This document shows, piece after piece, positions 36,071-50,057 of a stretch of DNA of 64,000 bases. A model generated the notes under the pieces. The model worked only from the letters and a program-made list of their open reading frames with translations. It was not told the DNA's origin and ran no database searches. The stretch is from NCBI RefSeq assembly GCF_031877795.1, contig NC_133939.1:8227698-8291697 (forward strand). Reading direction: 5' to 3'. Both the position numbers and the translations under genes were made by a program. This DNA comes from Strix aluco. Taxonomy: Eukaryota; Chordata; Aves; Strigiformes; Strigidae. Every line of letters starts with the position of its first letter. The stretch's first letter is position 1.

Positions 36071-37234
36071 AGGTGTGACTGCCGCTGTAATGCAATGGCT
36101 CTCTTGGAAGAGGGGAAGGAATGGCAGGATGGACGTCAGACAGCAGCTGACAAATCATCCAACAAAAGAGACGGCTGCTGCGAGACAGAAGACGAGACAT
36201 CCAATTTTAGTGCTCTAACAAAACAATCCAGCAGTAAGGAAGACCTGATAGAGGATACGGTTTCACAAGTATCACTGATACACTTGTAAGCAAAGGGTCA
36301 CTCAATCAGATCATAAGGGTAGCAATGAATTCACATCACACTTCTAAAGTTCACCTACTTGGTGTGATCTCCAGAGAGTTCCCATAAGATGCAGGATGTG
36401 GCTGATAGAAACATGTGGCTCACAAGTGGCCCATGACCTGGGGATGTAGCCTGATCTTATGATCTGCTGCATGTCTCTGGAAGGGACAGGTTGTATCTGC
36501 TTTGTTTTTTCTCTTGTCATCTCCTCCAACAACAGATGCAATTTTTGAGAGTTCATGGCCAGAGAACATAACTCCTCCTGGTCCTGTGTCACACAAAGCG
36601 AGCCAGCATGCTGGAGTACTGACTAGAGCAAACAAGGCCAGCCAGCAGCAGGCCAGCACTGCATGCTTCTCTAAGCCTCACCTCCCTGCATGCTGCAGCA
36701 AGCACAGCTTTAGACTATCAGTCCTTTTGGAAACAGCATGCACAGTAGTCGCTGAGTCTCTAGAGGATGTAGCCTGGAAGAGATCCCTCTTGCCCCCGCC
36801 CCAAGGACCCAGCGGTGTGCATGACTCCCTTCCAGACACCCTCACTTCCCTCAGCTCTCTGGCCACCTTCATTCCTCAGGTGTCTGAGGTCCAGCAGACA
36901 GAAGAGCAGCATGTCTCTACTCTTCACAATCCCGGCATGTGGGGAGGGAATACAGACCAGGTGATTTTCTCTCCGCACCTCAGCTCCTCTGTGTTTCATA
37001 CACTGATGCGCCTGGCTAAGGTAAAGGGGGGAGTAGAGGGAGCCATATTACAAACCCAGCTTTCTTCCTTAAGGATTTTGAAAGGGGACAGGCATTAATG
37101 GAGAAGATGAGAATTATTCATCTTTTCTTTATGGGGTGGTTATATCAGCAACAACACAGGTAATGTCTGAAACAGGCAGCTCAGGATGCTGGCTGGACAT
37201 GTTGCTTGTGTCTTACAAGAGGACTCAGTGCAAG

Positions 37235-37263
37235 AAAAACAAACAAACAAACAAACAAACAAA
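37235..37263. repeat. (AAAC)n microsatellite
   Basis: About seven uninterrupted copies of AAAC. Confidence 0.95.
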
Positions 37264-38553
37264 TGCTGGAGCCCAACCAAAGGCTAATTAGAACTGTACA
37301 ACATTTGCCAGAAAAGCCCCCTGCTGAGCTACAGCTTATCCTGGCAAAGGGAGTTGTCTGTCTGTCCAGACGAATCACATCCCAGAACAGCTCATGAGCA
37401 GCCGAGGGGCAAGAGGGCTCTCCTGGGGGTGCCCCTCACCTTCCCCCAGTCCCCCCCTCCCCGGGACATCCTCAGTGGCACCCTGCAGGGCCAGGCTCCC
37501 TTTCTTTCTAACTCCCCGAAGACAAGGCTATGCTGTGAAAACATACTTAGGTTGAAGGAACGCAATTCACTAGAGGATGAGCCTCTTCTGGCAACCTGGA
37601 TTTTAAGAAAGAAATGTGAAAATTTTACAAGTCTTCCTGGAAAAGTTGGAGTGTCACCAGCCACTTGCAGTACAGCCAGGGGACACGGAGCCGGCTCAGT
37701 GCCACTGAGTACACAGCTGCTTAGTAGGGCTCAACCGCACGACATCTTCACGCTTGGCTCGTTCGGTTGATCTCATTCATATACAAAAACAAGGCAGGCC
37801 CTGGGAACTCAGTGTATTTACTGTGTTTGAGGTGCATTTTAAAAACCTGATTCCAACCACATTAAAATTGAATAACTTGGCAAAGAGTCTGTAAAACAGA
37901 CTGTATTTCAAGACATAGCAAGAAAGGAAGATGGTTCATGTAATTATGCTGACAGTAAAATGCTGAATTTAATTATGACTTCAGCAGTGATGACATATTT
38001 GTGATGATTAAGCTCAAGATCTGCAGATAAGAGGACATGGGTAAACTGCTGGGTTCCCTGGACTCTCTTTTTTCATCTCCTCCCCTAAGGAAACCATCCC
38101 ACTGCAAGCCTCAGTCTCTTCCTCAGCCTATCAGTCCTCCCCCAGTAACATTCAGCTTCTCTAGCTAAATTTAACAAAGGACCAAGTAATTAAAAAACTA
38201 CAAGGAAATTAAGTTCCTGTAAATTCTGTGAATGTGGGCATCTGGGTTGAGGTGAGAGGTCCTATGACAGGAGTTCACCTTTTGCTGGGATGCAGAGTAA
38301 CAAAATATGGACGCAAAGGAGAGGGTCCAACCAGACAACACAAAGCCATGGGGAACCAAGCTTCATTGCTCCCAGAAAACCTTGCTAGATGGCAAGCGCG
38401 GAAGGAGACTTTCTTCTGGAGGCTGACAGTACATCACAAAAGATATTAAAGATAGCTCCATGTCACCTCCCCTCTTTTTCACTGGCTACCTGTATTACAC
38501 AAGTGCTAAAGAGGCAGCTTGTTACCACTCCAGGGTCTCCTGCACATACAGCT

Positions 38554-38571
38554 GCACACACACACACACAA
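38554..38571. repeat. (CA)n microsatellite
   Basis: About nine CA units, uninterrupted. Confidence 0.9.
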
Positions 38572-38909
38572 CAGGCCTGCTGCTGCCACGGCAAATTTTG
38601 CCTTGCTTCTATTCCAAAATTCAGAGTGGGCTCAAAGGAAATTCCAGCCACCTCAGGCTCCTAGAACAGCTCCTTCCCCTCACACCCGCCTCCTGGTCAG
38701 CAGGCAAAAGTGACTCCTTTCCACATCTACCCCTCTTCCTGAACGAATATTCTTCATATTGAGATCATACTACCCTAGTAAGCTGGAGCAGACAGATTCC
38801 ATCTAGATCTGGGTTAGTGTGTCAAACAAAAACCACCAGATATTTAGATCCAGAAATTCTCCTTGAAAACTCTGACAGCACGCTGGCAGTCTTACCAGAA
38901 TGAACAGAG

Positions 38910-39400
38910 TGACTGAAATGCTTGTTGGAAGTGACCTGTGGAGGTCCCTAGTCCAAACCTCCTTGAAGCACAGCCATCACCAGCAGTAGATCAGGTTGAC
39001 TGTAGCTTTGTCTAACAGTCTCAAAAGCCACCCAGGAAGGAGATTCCCTGACCTCTCTGGGCAACCCATCCCAGCGTTGCACCACCCTCATGAGATAAAG
39101 GGTTTCCCAATATCTGATCTGAACCTTGCAAGCTGCACTCTGTGGTTACTGCCCCTTAGTTTATTATCTGCTACTGATGAGAAGAACCTGCCTCCACCAA
39201 TTCTGTAACCACTCTTCCAGTAGTTGGGGGATGTTGTTAGATTTCTCTCAGCTTCCTCTTGACTGGACTAAACAAGCCCACCTCTCCCAGGTCCTGACCA
39301 TGTTGGTTAAGTAGGGAGTTCTCTACCAGACCCCTTCCATGTTCTCACAAACCTTCTTGCCCCAGGGTCCCAGAATTGGATGTTACTGCACTAGCCGTTG
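38910..39400 (-). mobile_element. CR1-type LINE 3'-end fragment
   Basis: The + strand shows the antisense of a CR1 3' end. TTGGAAGTGACCTGTGGAGG with TAGTCCAAACCTCC (from about 38926) is followed by GAGATTCCCTGACCTCTCTGGG, CACCCTCATGAGATAAAGGG, ACTGCCCCTTAG, then GACTAAACAAGCCCACCTCTC and CCCAGAATTGGATG. These correspond block by block to the well-known avian and reptilian CR1 3' consensus. The element is diverged and 5'-truncated, as most CR1 copies are. It supports a bird or other sauropsid source. Confidence 0.85.
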
Positions 39401-39480
39401 GCACAAATCCAGAGTCCTGTCCGGCACTCAGCATTTCTGGAGCTCAGCAGCAGCCTGGTGCTGGGTAGTCTTACACAGGC

Positions 39481-42400
39481 AATTTCTATTCAGCAGGACC
39501 ACGGAAGAGGTGTTGCAGTGAAATGCTGGGCAGTCTGGGGCGAAAAGAGAACTTTTAATAATTTGTAATAGAGAGCAATACAATCATTGAGTACTGCTCC
39601 ATCATCTAGTGAGGAGCTGCTCAAATGCAAAACCTGTGGGTCCAGGATGTCAGCCCTCCTCACACTGCTGCATGGGGGTTTTTTTGCTACCAGTACTGAC
39701 TGGTGTTTCTCCTGCCCTCCCCAGGGACTTACCACACACCACGATGGGGCCCCTCTAGCCTTGGGGAGCCTCAGGTAGTGGCTCAGTTTGGAAAAGGAGC
39801 AGGAAACTCTGATTTAGACCAGAAGCTTTCAAGATCACTTCCTCCTTCAGTTGAATTCTGTGGAAATAACTTTATTGATACAACAAAGAGACAGATGGCA
39901 CTAGACTAAATCAGTCAATTGTCCTCCCCACATGGGCCTGAACACAAAGATCATAAAGCCACAACACAAAAAGAATAAAAGCAGGCCTTGGAGTCCAGAT
40001 ACGAAACCACAGTTCCCCTCCCTTAACCCCTAGCCCACATTCCCCTTCCCTCCTTGCTTTCACAATCCTGAGAGGTGGGTTTGCCTGGCCTGAAAGGAAA
40101 AATTGAAAGCAAGTCTCCTACTTGATGCAGGACTAGGCTTGCCAAGAGACCACGAGAGCAAAGGCAGTACCTATCCTGATGGAAGCATTGCTGCTCACGA
40201 GCGCAGTGTGTGCCCACCTTACAAGATGGGTCTGGATCCAGAATGGATGAGCACTTGTCTGAAGCCTTAAATCAGCTCTAGAGGTTGGAAGAGTTTCAGA
40301 TACACCCATATAATGTCTCCTACTGGCAATTTTCAGACAGCACATGAATTTGTTAGACCTTCCTTTCAAGAGACTTAACTCTCAGACACTATGTTTAGAT
40401 AGCAGACATTTAAGTTCCTTCTTGGAGCTCAACTCTTCACTTTGCAACTCTTTTTTTTCTATATAAAGCCATAAGAAATAAATGAATACATATGACCAAA
40501 ACAGTCATCGTAAGAAAGGAACTTTTCCTAGAAGAGAAAATCTTAGAAAACAGGAAGGGTTTTAGGAGAGACGACTGTGTCAGCAGAGCTGCAGGGAGAC
40601 AGTGAAGGAAACCACATGCTCTGGCACTCACAGTACCTGCTAAACACAACCCAGATGACAGCCAACAGGAACTTGTGACAGCTTCTTCTGGCTGCCCTTT
40701 GGATTATATTTATCACCAGAGGAGTTTCCCCAAAAAACACCACATGGTTTTGGCAGTATAGAGAATACTAAGGAAAATGTGAGTATCAGTTGATTGAGGA
40801 CAAGCAGCAGAAGAGCATGACTAGAACCTCCATTCATCTGTCTGACCCAGCTCCAGATGGTGCAAAGCTGTCCAGGAGAGATGGGAGGAAGAAAGGTGAG
40901 AAACTAAAGGAGTTCAGGATGCTACAACATGTGACATGCCCAGAACAGAGGCTGTAATCACAGCACCAGGCAGCAACATGTTCAATAGTCACCTACCACT
41001 ACCAAGTGTCATCCCCTGCCCTCCTGGCCTTATTGCTCTTCACAAAAAGGAAGAGCTGGCAGGCAGCAGGGCAAGCATACATCCCACTCAAAGAGAAGGG
41101 CCCTCATCTTGCAGAGACCAGTGCCAGGCCCAAAGGGTCTGCCTTCTTGCTCCATACGGACCAGCATCAGTGTCTCTGAGGACTCTCTCCCAGAGGATGC
41201 TGTGACCTGTTGATTCTCTGCCCAGCAGAGGCACATTCAATCCTGCGCTGCCTTGGTCCAGCCTTGCCGGTCTGACACCCATGGTTGCTGGTGCCCTCAC
41301 TCTGCAGTAGTCTCACACTCCAGCCACCACACTGCAGGTTCCTGCTGTGCCCAGGGCTGAGTGAGTTCTCCGTTCTTGTTGAGGTGAGGCCAGGGCTTTT
41401 TCCAGGCAGCTGCAGGAGGCAGCTCAGCCCTATCTGCCCTATCTGGGCTGTTTGAATTTCAAGCACTGACAGGTAGGGACTTGCAGTTTTGCCCATGCTT
41501 TCCATAATGAAAGTCGCCAGAGGATCTGTTTACATTGACATCTAGGGTCAAGCCTGAGGGGTGACTCCACCCATCTTAAGCCTACCTCAGAGCTTGGACT
41601 GAAGCCATCTGCTCTGTCCTTCCTGATCCTCCAGATGAGCTCTTCAAGGAATCAGTGTTGTTTCTCCTTCTGGGCTTGTCTCTAATTACGGGTGTTAGAG
41701 ACAGGAAGTGGGCTTCGCTCAAGACCAGGCAACTGTGGGTTTGGTGTTGGCCAACTGCTTGAGCTTGCATCTCACAGGTGAATGGTTTGATCCCAGGCAC
41801 ACAGCACAGAGGTGTGGGACTGGCAAGTTGATTTCTTCTCAGATCCTGAAGTCTAGCAAAGCTGTGCCAGAAAGTCTCCAAGAGCAAAGCTAAGGCAGGC
41901 ATGAGAGTAGATGGCCAGCAGAGCAGGAGCTGGAGGCGTCTCTAAAGTCAAGCTTTAGTGATTTCCCTGCTTTGGCCTGAAATTACATCGTTAACAAAGT
42001 TTGTGCTATATACCCCTATAAGCCAGGGGAGTTTTATAGAACCCCTGGTCACCTTCCGCACCTTCTCCAGCACATGCCTCTTGTGACACAAATAAGCTTA
42101 GGAAGTCACCAGCTGCAACCCCAGAGATCTTGCTCCCCAACATCTTGCTGTTTTAATTCCTTGTTACTCACCAAACAATCAGGGACAAGCAGCTCTTCAA
42201 ATGCCTAGTCTCCTACTTTTCATTGCTCTACTTTTATCCATAGACAGTTTAGGTGGTACAGTTGTCAAATGAGCTTGCTGGAATCCAGACAGCTCAGCAG
42301 CTCTGGGGACAAGCCACCCCTGCTCTCATGCAGCCCTGACAGTGCCTGGCAGACCACATACCACACCTATGAAGGGGGTTGGAGGGCAGGAAACCAAGAA

Positions 42401-45400
42401 GAGTAACTCAGCATACCAAAGTTGCCTGCATTTTTAGTTTGTATGTCATTTTTCATAGTTGCCCTCTAATTACAGTTTTAGGCAGTATATCATTGGGATT
42501 TTTATTTGACACAGCAACATGCACTAGCCTCTAGTGGATCTAGTCCTACCACTTTGTCCAGAAGTCCCTGTTTGTGCATGTGTGCAAACTTGGTGTTTGC
42601 TTTGTCTACTAATTGCAAGGACCCAGGAGCTATGGCTGTGCTAAGAAATTTTTACTAGAGTTTAGAGAACACCAAGTAATCCCCAGAAGCCAATAAAATG
42701 GCTTCCCCCCCAAACTAACCATTTCAGAGTCCAGTTAAACTGGATCCTGAATTCATCAAGTAAATGAACCCCTTCCTAACAGGCTCCATAAAACAAGGCA
42801 TGCTGCAGAGGATAGTGCTTCCCTTTCTCCAGAGCTTAAAAAGCCAAACCAAGCCCCAAAACAGAATAAAGCACTTTTAATTCTCTAGAAAAAGTAATAC
42901 TGTTTTATATGAACTGTATTTTTTCCTCTTTTAAGTCATAGCACAAATAAGAGCCCGCATGATGTTCCTGACTTCCTGCAATTCCATTGCTCTTTCCTGA
43001 GCTTTTTTGCATATGTGATTTGTATATAGTCACGTGAGCTGGCTACAATGCTCTATTCCTATTGACACAGGCATAATCATGGGAACGGCAATCATTTCTT
43101 ACAGGTTTTGGAGGCACAGCACCTTCACTTAAGCCCTCCAAAGGTCCCTTCCATTGCCACCCCACGACTGCTGAGAGGTGCGTGGAAGTACTGAGCAGCC
43201 CCGCATGATCAAAAGTCAGTGCACAGAAAACAGGAAGACATTTTGCATTTTCCTACAAACACCTATGTCCCTCTAGAAAAAGACATGAAGAAAAATGACT
43301 ACCCAAGCAGAGGAATTACATTCTCCTCTACAAGTTGTAATCTTGCATCACATTCATGAGCCTTGGGAACCCATCCAGCTTTTGGGAACGGGAAAGCCGA
43401 GCAGGTAACATTCCCTGGCCCCATCCAGAGGGAATATGCCTACTTATAGCTTGCAACGTCTTTGAATGCTTTTGTTTCTTCCCCATTTCCGACATCCACA
43501 AGTAGCCCAAACAACATTTACAGGGACTGACTTGCCAGCTCCACATTGGTCTCCCAGTTGAACTGGAGGCAGCAGGTTTCCAGCCAGCAGCAGCCCCTTG
43601 CTTTGTAGCTGACTGGGTTCAGCTGTACATTGCCTGTATCAGAGAGCCGTAAAGAAGCACCTTGCAGAGGTTATGTTTCTCTGTGCTGATGTTCCAGAGC
43701 TATTTCTCAGTCCAAGTATTCAAAAATATTATGCTTCTCTTAAATTCTGCTAAGCTTCTCCAGAAAGAAGGGCAAATGCATATGGAGAGGAAAGAATGAC
43801 AGCACTCATCACCTCTTTCAAATCTGCTCGCTAAGCTTCCTTCATGCAACCTCCTATCAGTGCCCCCCAGCATCACTCTAAATGAGTGCTCCTTACCAAA
43901 ATGGACGTAAGGAGCTTCTACAGGAGATTGAGGGACTCAACCACCAACATAAATCAGCTGAGCAGTATGCCCAGTAAATGAGCTGTGCAGGACAGCGAGG
44001 CTGAAATCCACTCTAAACTTAGAGCAGTTAAAAGAGATGTTCTTCCATAGTACACAATAGACCAAGTCCTCAGAAGGGTCCTTTTCTGTACCATTAAAAG
44101 GAGTTTGGGCTATAAAGTGTCACCTCCCTGGAGAAACAGCTAGCCCAGAGTGAGAGCACGACACAGTTAAGACAAGATCTACAAATATCTGCTACTGTGG
44201 TCATGTTCCAGGTTGTCCATGGATAACTCCAGGAAACACATCTGTGCAATTTGAGGTGTCTTTTGCAATAGGTTCAAATCCAGTATTTATAGAAAACACC
44301 AGAAATGGGTGCCAGGACTCTCAAGTAAAGAGGATTGGTCTCTGCCTGTAAAATATTTCTCATTTTGATTTAGAGAAGACCAGTGTTTGTCAAAACTGAC
44401 CACAAAATACATTCTGTCATTGGTAAAAAGGATCTCACAAGCATCCCCCTGAGAGCACAGGGTTTTTTCCCCCACCTACAGATATGTAATTTGCAATGTG
44501 CATGCAAACCATGAGAGACTATGAAAGCAGACATTTTCTAGAGCACTTCACAAAACACAGAGGAGCAAAGTTCAGAGCCTGATTATGTACATGTTAATCT
44601 GATAAAAATAAAACCTGTGTCCTGTCAACAGACTTAGAGTGTCATTGCCAGAGGTACAGACTGGGAGTTACCCTGGCCACGCACTGCATGTCAGAAGAAA
44701 TATGCTCTGAAGGGCACACACTTAAAAAAGCTTTCAGCCTTAGTCAGGATAGAATTTAAGGGATTCAGCACCTTCCCTGAAGAAAATGTACTTTAACAAG
44801 GATGCCTGTAAGTCATTTAGGAACTAATAAAAAAATCTTGCAGAGCAGGACCAGTGATATACGCATCACTCTTACAGAGACAGGATAAAGCCTATGATGA
44901 AGTCAGCCCCATAATTAGGATAACTTTCAAACACCAAAAATATTAGAGAAATCAAATACAAGAGGATTTCGTGGAAACATCTCAAAACCATTCCCTGAAG
45001 CACCACAAGTAAGTTACTTTTTTTTTAATCCAACTGAAAAAAAAATCTGTACTTGCTTCAGATAGTTATTCTCACCTCCCTGAAATAAATTCCACAAACA
45101 CAGTGTGGCAAAGCAATGGTCTCTCTAACCTCACAAGACACGAGACCCTGCCACAGTCACTGACAATGGACCACAGGCTGAATGGCACGAGTTGAAGCAG
45201 TTTGCAATGACATATCAGTTTAGACATATCTCTACCAGAGCCCAACAGGTTGAGGGGAAAGAATGAGAAGGTAATAAAAGTGGCACAAAGGGTTTTGCTG
45301 GGGGGACCCCCCCAGTGCACACCACCCATCCACCACTCACCCACGGGGAGAGGCTCTGCTGTCCTCACTGCCTGCTCAGCACAGCCCCCAACCGTTTGTT

Positions 45401-48400
45401 GCCTTTGAATATCACCACAAGTACCTTTGAAATGGCAGAAAGCAGGGCCCATCCTCTAAGTCAAAGGGGAACCCGAGCCTTCACAGGCAGCAAACACAGT
45501 CTTGGGGCTCTTCTGTGAATGGACATAAGACCCTTATGAATGCTACTCATTAGTGTTGCGGCTGGCATGAACTGTTCCTCTGTGCCCCAGCTGATGAACA
45601 TGAGCGCTGCTGCCAAGTCTGCTGATAAAAAAGGATAGGAAAAGCCTTATGGTTTTTGAAAGTGGCAACAGAAACTCAGCGCTCAAGGCAGCAAACACAA
45701 TTTGCAGTAACAAACAGATTCAAGTCCAAGAGCAGCTCAGTGGAAATATTCAACACAATTTTCCTCTTAAACATCTGCTTTTAACAGCAGAGAAATCGAT
45801 AGCACTAAAGGCAACTAGGATCAAGCTGATGGGGAATGCTGCAAACTTCTCCAAACAGCCTTCTTCATTCGCTTCATTTATCACCTACAGCCCTCGGCTC
45901 TTCCAGCTCTAGGCATGCTCCCCTCCGCCTCGGTTCTGCGAGCGGGACTAATTTTCATCAGAGACAAGGCAGGAGACTAATTACAGTACACATTTCATTT
46001 GTGAAGGGACCCCAGGGAGAGGAGGATGGGAAAGATAGCTCTTTGCTTGCTCTGCCACCTAAACAGTTTGTATTTGTTAGTGTAGAAATAAGTATGATGA
46101 CAGCAAACTGATGCCTAAGGAGCAATTCAACCATTAACCTAACATCCGCCACAGTTCACACTCACCACCATTTATACGCACCATTAATATTTATAAGGAT
46201 GACGTGTCTCTTTGACAGGAACTTGTGCCTCCAACAACAACAGATGTTACACCATTTATGAAAGAAACTACTCAAGCATTTTCAATAGACCTTGTCCATG
46301 GTCATCATGTCTTTATCCCATGATCTGATTATATTATCCACGGAGAGCCTGGGTGACCTACTGACTCAAGCCCAAGAACATGGGTGGCAGCACCCTTGCC
46401 TGTAGAGTCCTTAAAATTTTTCAGGGTTGTATTATGTGTCTGTGGATGTTCTTCTGGGAGCCAGAGACCTTTCAAATGCACCTGACAGCTCAAAGAGAAG
46501 TGTGCGAGGCATTACATGGCAGACTCCCCCATCTCATCAGGATTTCCCACTTACCTGGGCCTTCAAAACACATGGCAAATAGCTGTCTCCCACAGTTGCC
46601 TTTGCCAACTGTCACCACAGCTTCATTAGTGATCATACATACACTACACAAAGATTTATAACCTGTTATTACATGCTGCGTTATGCTGCTCTGCGCATGG
46701 ACTTGCAGGAGAACACATGCAGCAAGGCACTGGTCCCATTATCTCTGCTAAAACTATACTGCTCCTCGACTAAACGGTAATTTACATCATGGGTGGGAGC
46801 ACCAGTCTCTGGCAGGGCAGAGCTCCCTGCTCTAAGAAGGGTTAAACTCCCACCCTCCACTGAGGAGAAAGCAACGCCTGTACACCTTCCCATCAGCAGA
46901 CAGCAGGATGGGTTTAACCAAGAATGAATGATATGGGTAAGTCGATGGGTTTACCGAAATCTCCTTCAGGAACCACCATGCATGGACAAGCACTGAGGTA
47001 TTAGACAAGGTATCGAAGGAACATTTTCTTTTACTAGATTGCAGTTGACATTTCCATTAAAATGCATAAGGTTATCATGAATCGCTTCACCTGATGCGAC
47101 AGAACTTGTTTAAAGTGGCACAAAAATGTCACATTACCCCTGTGGGCTAGAGCAGATAGCCTGCAGTGACTTCCTCCTCCAGAATGGCAGCTCTAGTAAT
47201 GCCCTGATATTTAGGGTACATACATTTTTAATGCCCAGCACAAATGGCTCCAGCATTTGTCAACTCATTCGACCTGCAGCTTTTCAAAGAAAATACAAAA
47301 AGACACGCTGCAGAACAAGAGCTGGCAATGTGTAAAAGCCTTGTCATCAGCACCCACCAAGTCAAAACAGAAATGGGATGTTATAGCCATGGCCAATTCT
47401 CTCTGGCCATTCTTGGCCAAGATTTGCTAGCCCTCTGCTGGAGTCTCCTCTTCTCATGCATCCAGGAGTCCTCACCCTGTGCCCGTGGCTCCTCACTGCT
47501 CAAAAACATGCAGATCTGAGGCTTGTGAGACATCACTGCTGTTCAGCAGCTGCCAGCAGTTCATCACCCAAGTCCTGACACATCTGGACCACAACTGAGG
47601 TGAATTTGGGAGCTCCTTCATTTCACATTTTCCTAGGTTAATACTTGCAGCATCTCTAACCTAAGTTATCTCTGAAACACAACCGAGACAAACAACTGCA
47701 GTGAAGAGGCCTGACAGACTTGGGGACTGCATCTGCAGCCACAGCGGTGCAATGTTTCTTGTGTAAATCAACAGAATTTACACCAGTATAAAATCCACTG
47801 AGCCTCTCTGATTATGTGCACTAGGAAAAGGTAAGCTTTCTCTGAGGAGAAAACCAGCCCACAAACTCCTGGATTTCATCTTTTACCACGTGATTACATA
47901 TATTCTGTGCGTTACTGCACATTTTATAAACTTGCGTGTGTGTGTGTGTGTATTCATGTGTTTTTATACATGTCTGCTGACCTTATATACCTAGTTTTGG
48001 TTAAGAACAAAGATGGCTCCTTCAAAAGCGTAACACCCATTACTTCACTGTAGTTTGCACCCATACAATTGTCTTTTTTCTCTCCTATTTAGTCTAACTA
48101 TGAATAAACTATACACAAAATGCAGTCATGTTGTCTCTACTTGCTTAAAGACAAACATGTTACATACCTGGCCTGACCTAAACAGCATTTCTGCTTAGTC
48201 TGCGTTAATGATACCAATGAAAAGGATGAGCCAGTTTCCACATTTCGTTATGTGGAGCGATGGGTGCATCAGAAGCGGAAGGATAGATTTAGTCATCCAG
48301 CCCCAGGTACATCCCACTCTGCTCCTGCCTGGTGCAAGGAAATGTGTCACCTACAGAGCAAACTCTCTGTCAAAATCCAAGCATCGTTGCTTTAAAATAA

Positions 48401-49160
48401 AAGGAAGAAACATAACAAAAGCACCTTTCTGAAAATAAAATCTCCCATCCATTGCGATACAAAAAGCCGAGTGGTTTGAGCTTAGGTCTCCACGTGCCGA
48501 CTTTCTCTCTGATGTGCTCCTCCGTGATGGCTGCAAGAAGACAGTGCTGAACATCTCTGTCCTGGTCTACACTTTTATCAGACGTGGATTAGCATATTGA
48601 AGGCATGGATGTGTATGTGGCGCTTCAAAGACAAAAAGCAGCATTAAGTAATAGCAGGACTGACTAAGAGCTATCCCGACCTTCTGCAGAGCACGTGCCA
48701 TTACCCGCTGGACCACGCAGGACGAGTCAGACACCAACCTACAGACATGGATCAGTAAAAGTAACAGAGCCAGGGGTCCCGGGGCTCTCTGCACAGCTGT
48801 GGGCACGCCAGCTCACGCTGGACCTCTTAGCGAGGAAGACCTCGGTACCACCAAAACCAGAGGGTCTTCCCTGGGCTTTTGAATGGTGAAATAAAGCAAG
48901 AGTATGCTGGAGCAGGAGGGGAGATATGCCAGACACGTACGGGGAAGCAAGCGAGCAGCTCCACGCCAGCAATGCCGATTCAAGCAGGAGATGCGTCTCC
49001 CGTTTCCTCGGGCGGTAAAAATATGACATGCATTAGCGAGGAGAATAAAAGGAGGGAAACAAAGGAGCTGGAGCGAACACCTGTCGCTCTCCTCCGGGAC
49101 GAGCCCTAATGCTTTTATTTGCCTCAGTCTGCTGGGGGAACTGCAGCTGCCAACTGTCAT
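39481..49160. other. Intergenic region upstream of HES6, no gene recognised
   Basis: About 10 kb of mixed-composition DNA. Open frames are short, and 42-48 kb is almost free of them. In mammals the PER2 coding exons lie close upstream of HES6 on the same strand; none of their conserved PAS-domain sequence is recognisable here. A (GT)n tract lies at 47936-47951. Confidence 0.55.
47936..47951. repeat. (GT)n microsatellite
   Basis: Eight GT units. Confidence 0.9.
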
Positions 49161-49600
49161 CAGCATCAAGTTACCCGCACAAAGCTGGCCTGCCCGGCGC
49201 TTCCAGCCAAGGCAGGCGGAGGGCTGCGGCGGCCCAGGGACGGCACCGGGCGCTCGGGGCCCAGCTCCCCGCGGCCACCGGGCGGGTGGGCAGCCCCCTG
49301 GGGCTGGGCAAGGGCTGCGGGGCCGCGCCTCGGCCCGGCGCTGGAGAACGGCAGCCGCCCCTCGGCCCAGGCGGGCACCCAGAGCCCGCTCGGCCGTGAG
49401 AGCCGCCCCGTTTGTTTGGGTGGGGATGGGACAAAACGACGGCGCCCCGCTCCGAGCCCGCTGGTTTCCCGCCCCGGGCTCAGGTTGGCCTCGTGCAGGC
49501 CCAGGTCGCCGCCATCGTCCCGCTGTCCCTGCAGCCACACGCGGCGAGGGGCACCCCGAGCGTGCCGGCCGGCCGGTGACTGGGAGCGCGCTCGCACCCC

Positions 49601-49610
49601 CACGCGCGTG
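49601..49610. promoter_or_regulatory. Palindromic CACGCGCGTG, overlapping HES-type class C sites
   Basis: CACGCG on one strand overlaps CACGCG on the other. HES/Hairy proteins bind class C sites of this form, so this is a candidate site for auto- or cross-repression about 440 bases upstream of the TATA-like box. The GC-rich setting raises the chance of a random match. Confidence 0.35.
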
Positions 49611-50017
49611 TCCCGCGGTCTGAGCCCCGGTGCAAACGGTACGCGGCGGAGCGCGGGGGTTTCGGGGGATTTCTTGAAGGCTACTGCCATGCCCCGCTGC
49701 TTCGAAGCCGCAGCCCGAGCTGCCACGCTGCGGGCAGAGGGCACGTCCCCTCCCCAGCACGCCGGGCGCTGCCCGCCTCCGCGCTGCCGCCCCGGCCGCC
49801 ACAAGCCCCCGGGAGCGACGGGCGCAGGCGGCGGGGCCGGGCCCGCAGCGGGCCGGGCCAACAAAGCCGGCGGGGGCCGGCGGGCGGTGCGGCGGCCGAC
49901 AGCAACCACAGGCTGGGGGCGCGCGCCCCCCGCCCCGCTCCGCCCCGGCGCAGACAAAGCGCCCGCCTCCCATTGGCCCGTTCGGCCAACGCTGCGGCGG
50001 CTGCCCGCGCGGCGCGG

Positions 50018-50057
50018 CCAATGGGCTCATTGACATGCAAATGAGAGGGTATAAGTA
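50018..50057 (+). promoter_or_regulatory. HES6: HES6 core promoter: CCAAT box, SOX-OCT composite, TATA-like box
   Basis: CCAAT lies at 50018-50022. CATTGACATGCAAAT (50028-50042) differs at one base from the SOX-OCT composite CATTGTCATGCAAAT and contains a perfect octamer ATGCAAAT. TATAAGTA lies at 50050-50057. A second CCAAT box (ATTGG on this strand) is near 49973. Transcription should start near 50080, giving a 5'UTR of about 65 bases without an upstream ATG. The compact order is seen directly. Binding by POU and SOXB1 factors is inference. Confidence 0.7.

Larger units (their letters stand above)
36300..38905. other. Intergenic, no gene recognised
   Basis: No coding or structural feature stands out apart from the (AAAC)n tract listed separately. 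The longest open frame (36502-37098, 198 codons) has no recognisable domain. Confidence 0.5.

Noticed and set aside
35675-36289. A 204-codon + strand open frame, a tempting small gene
   Set aside because: The opposite strand encodes the LINE reverse-transcriptase blocks, so this frame is its antisense shadow. It has no recognisable domain or promoter.
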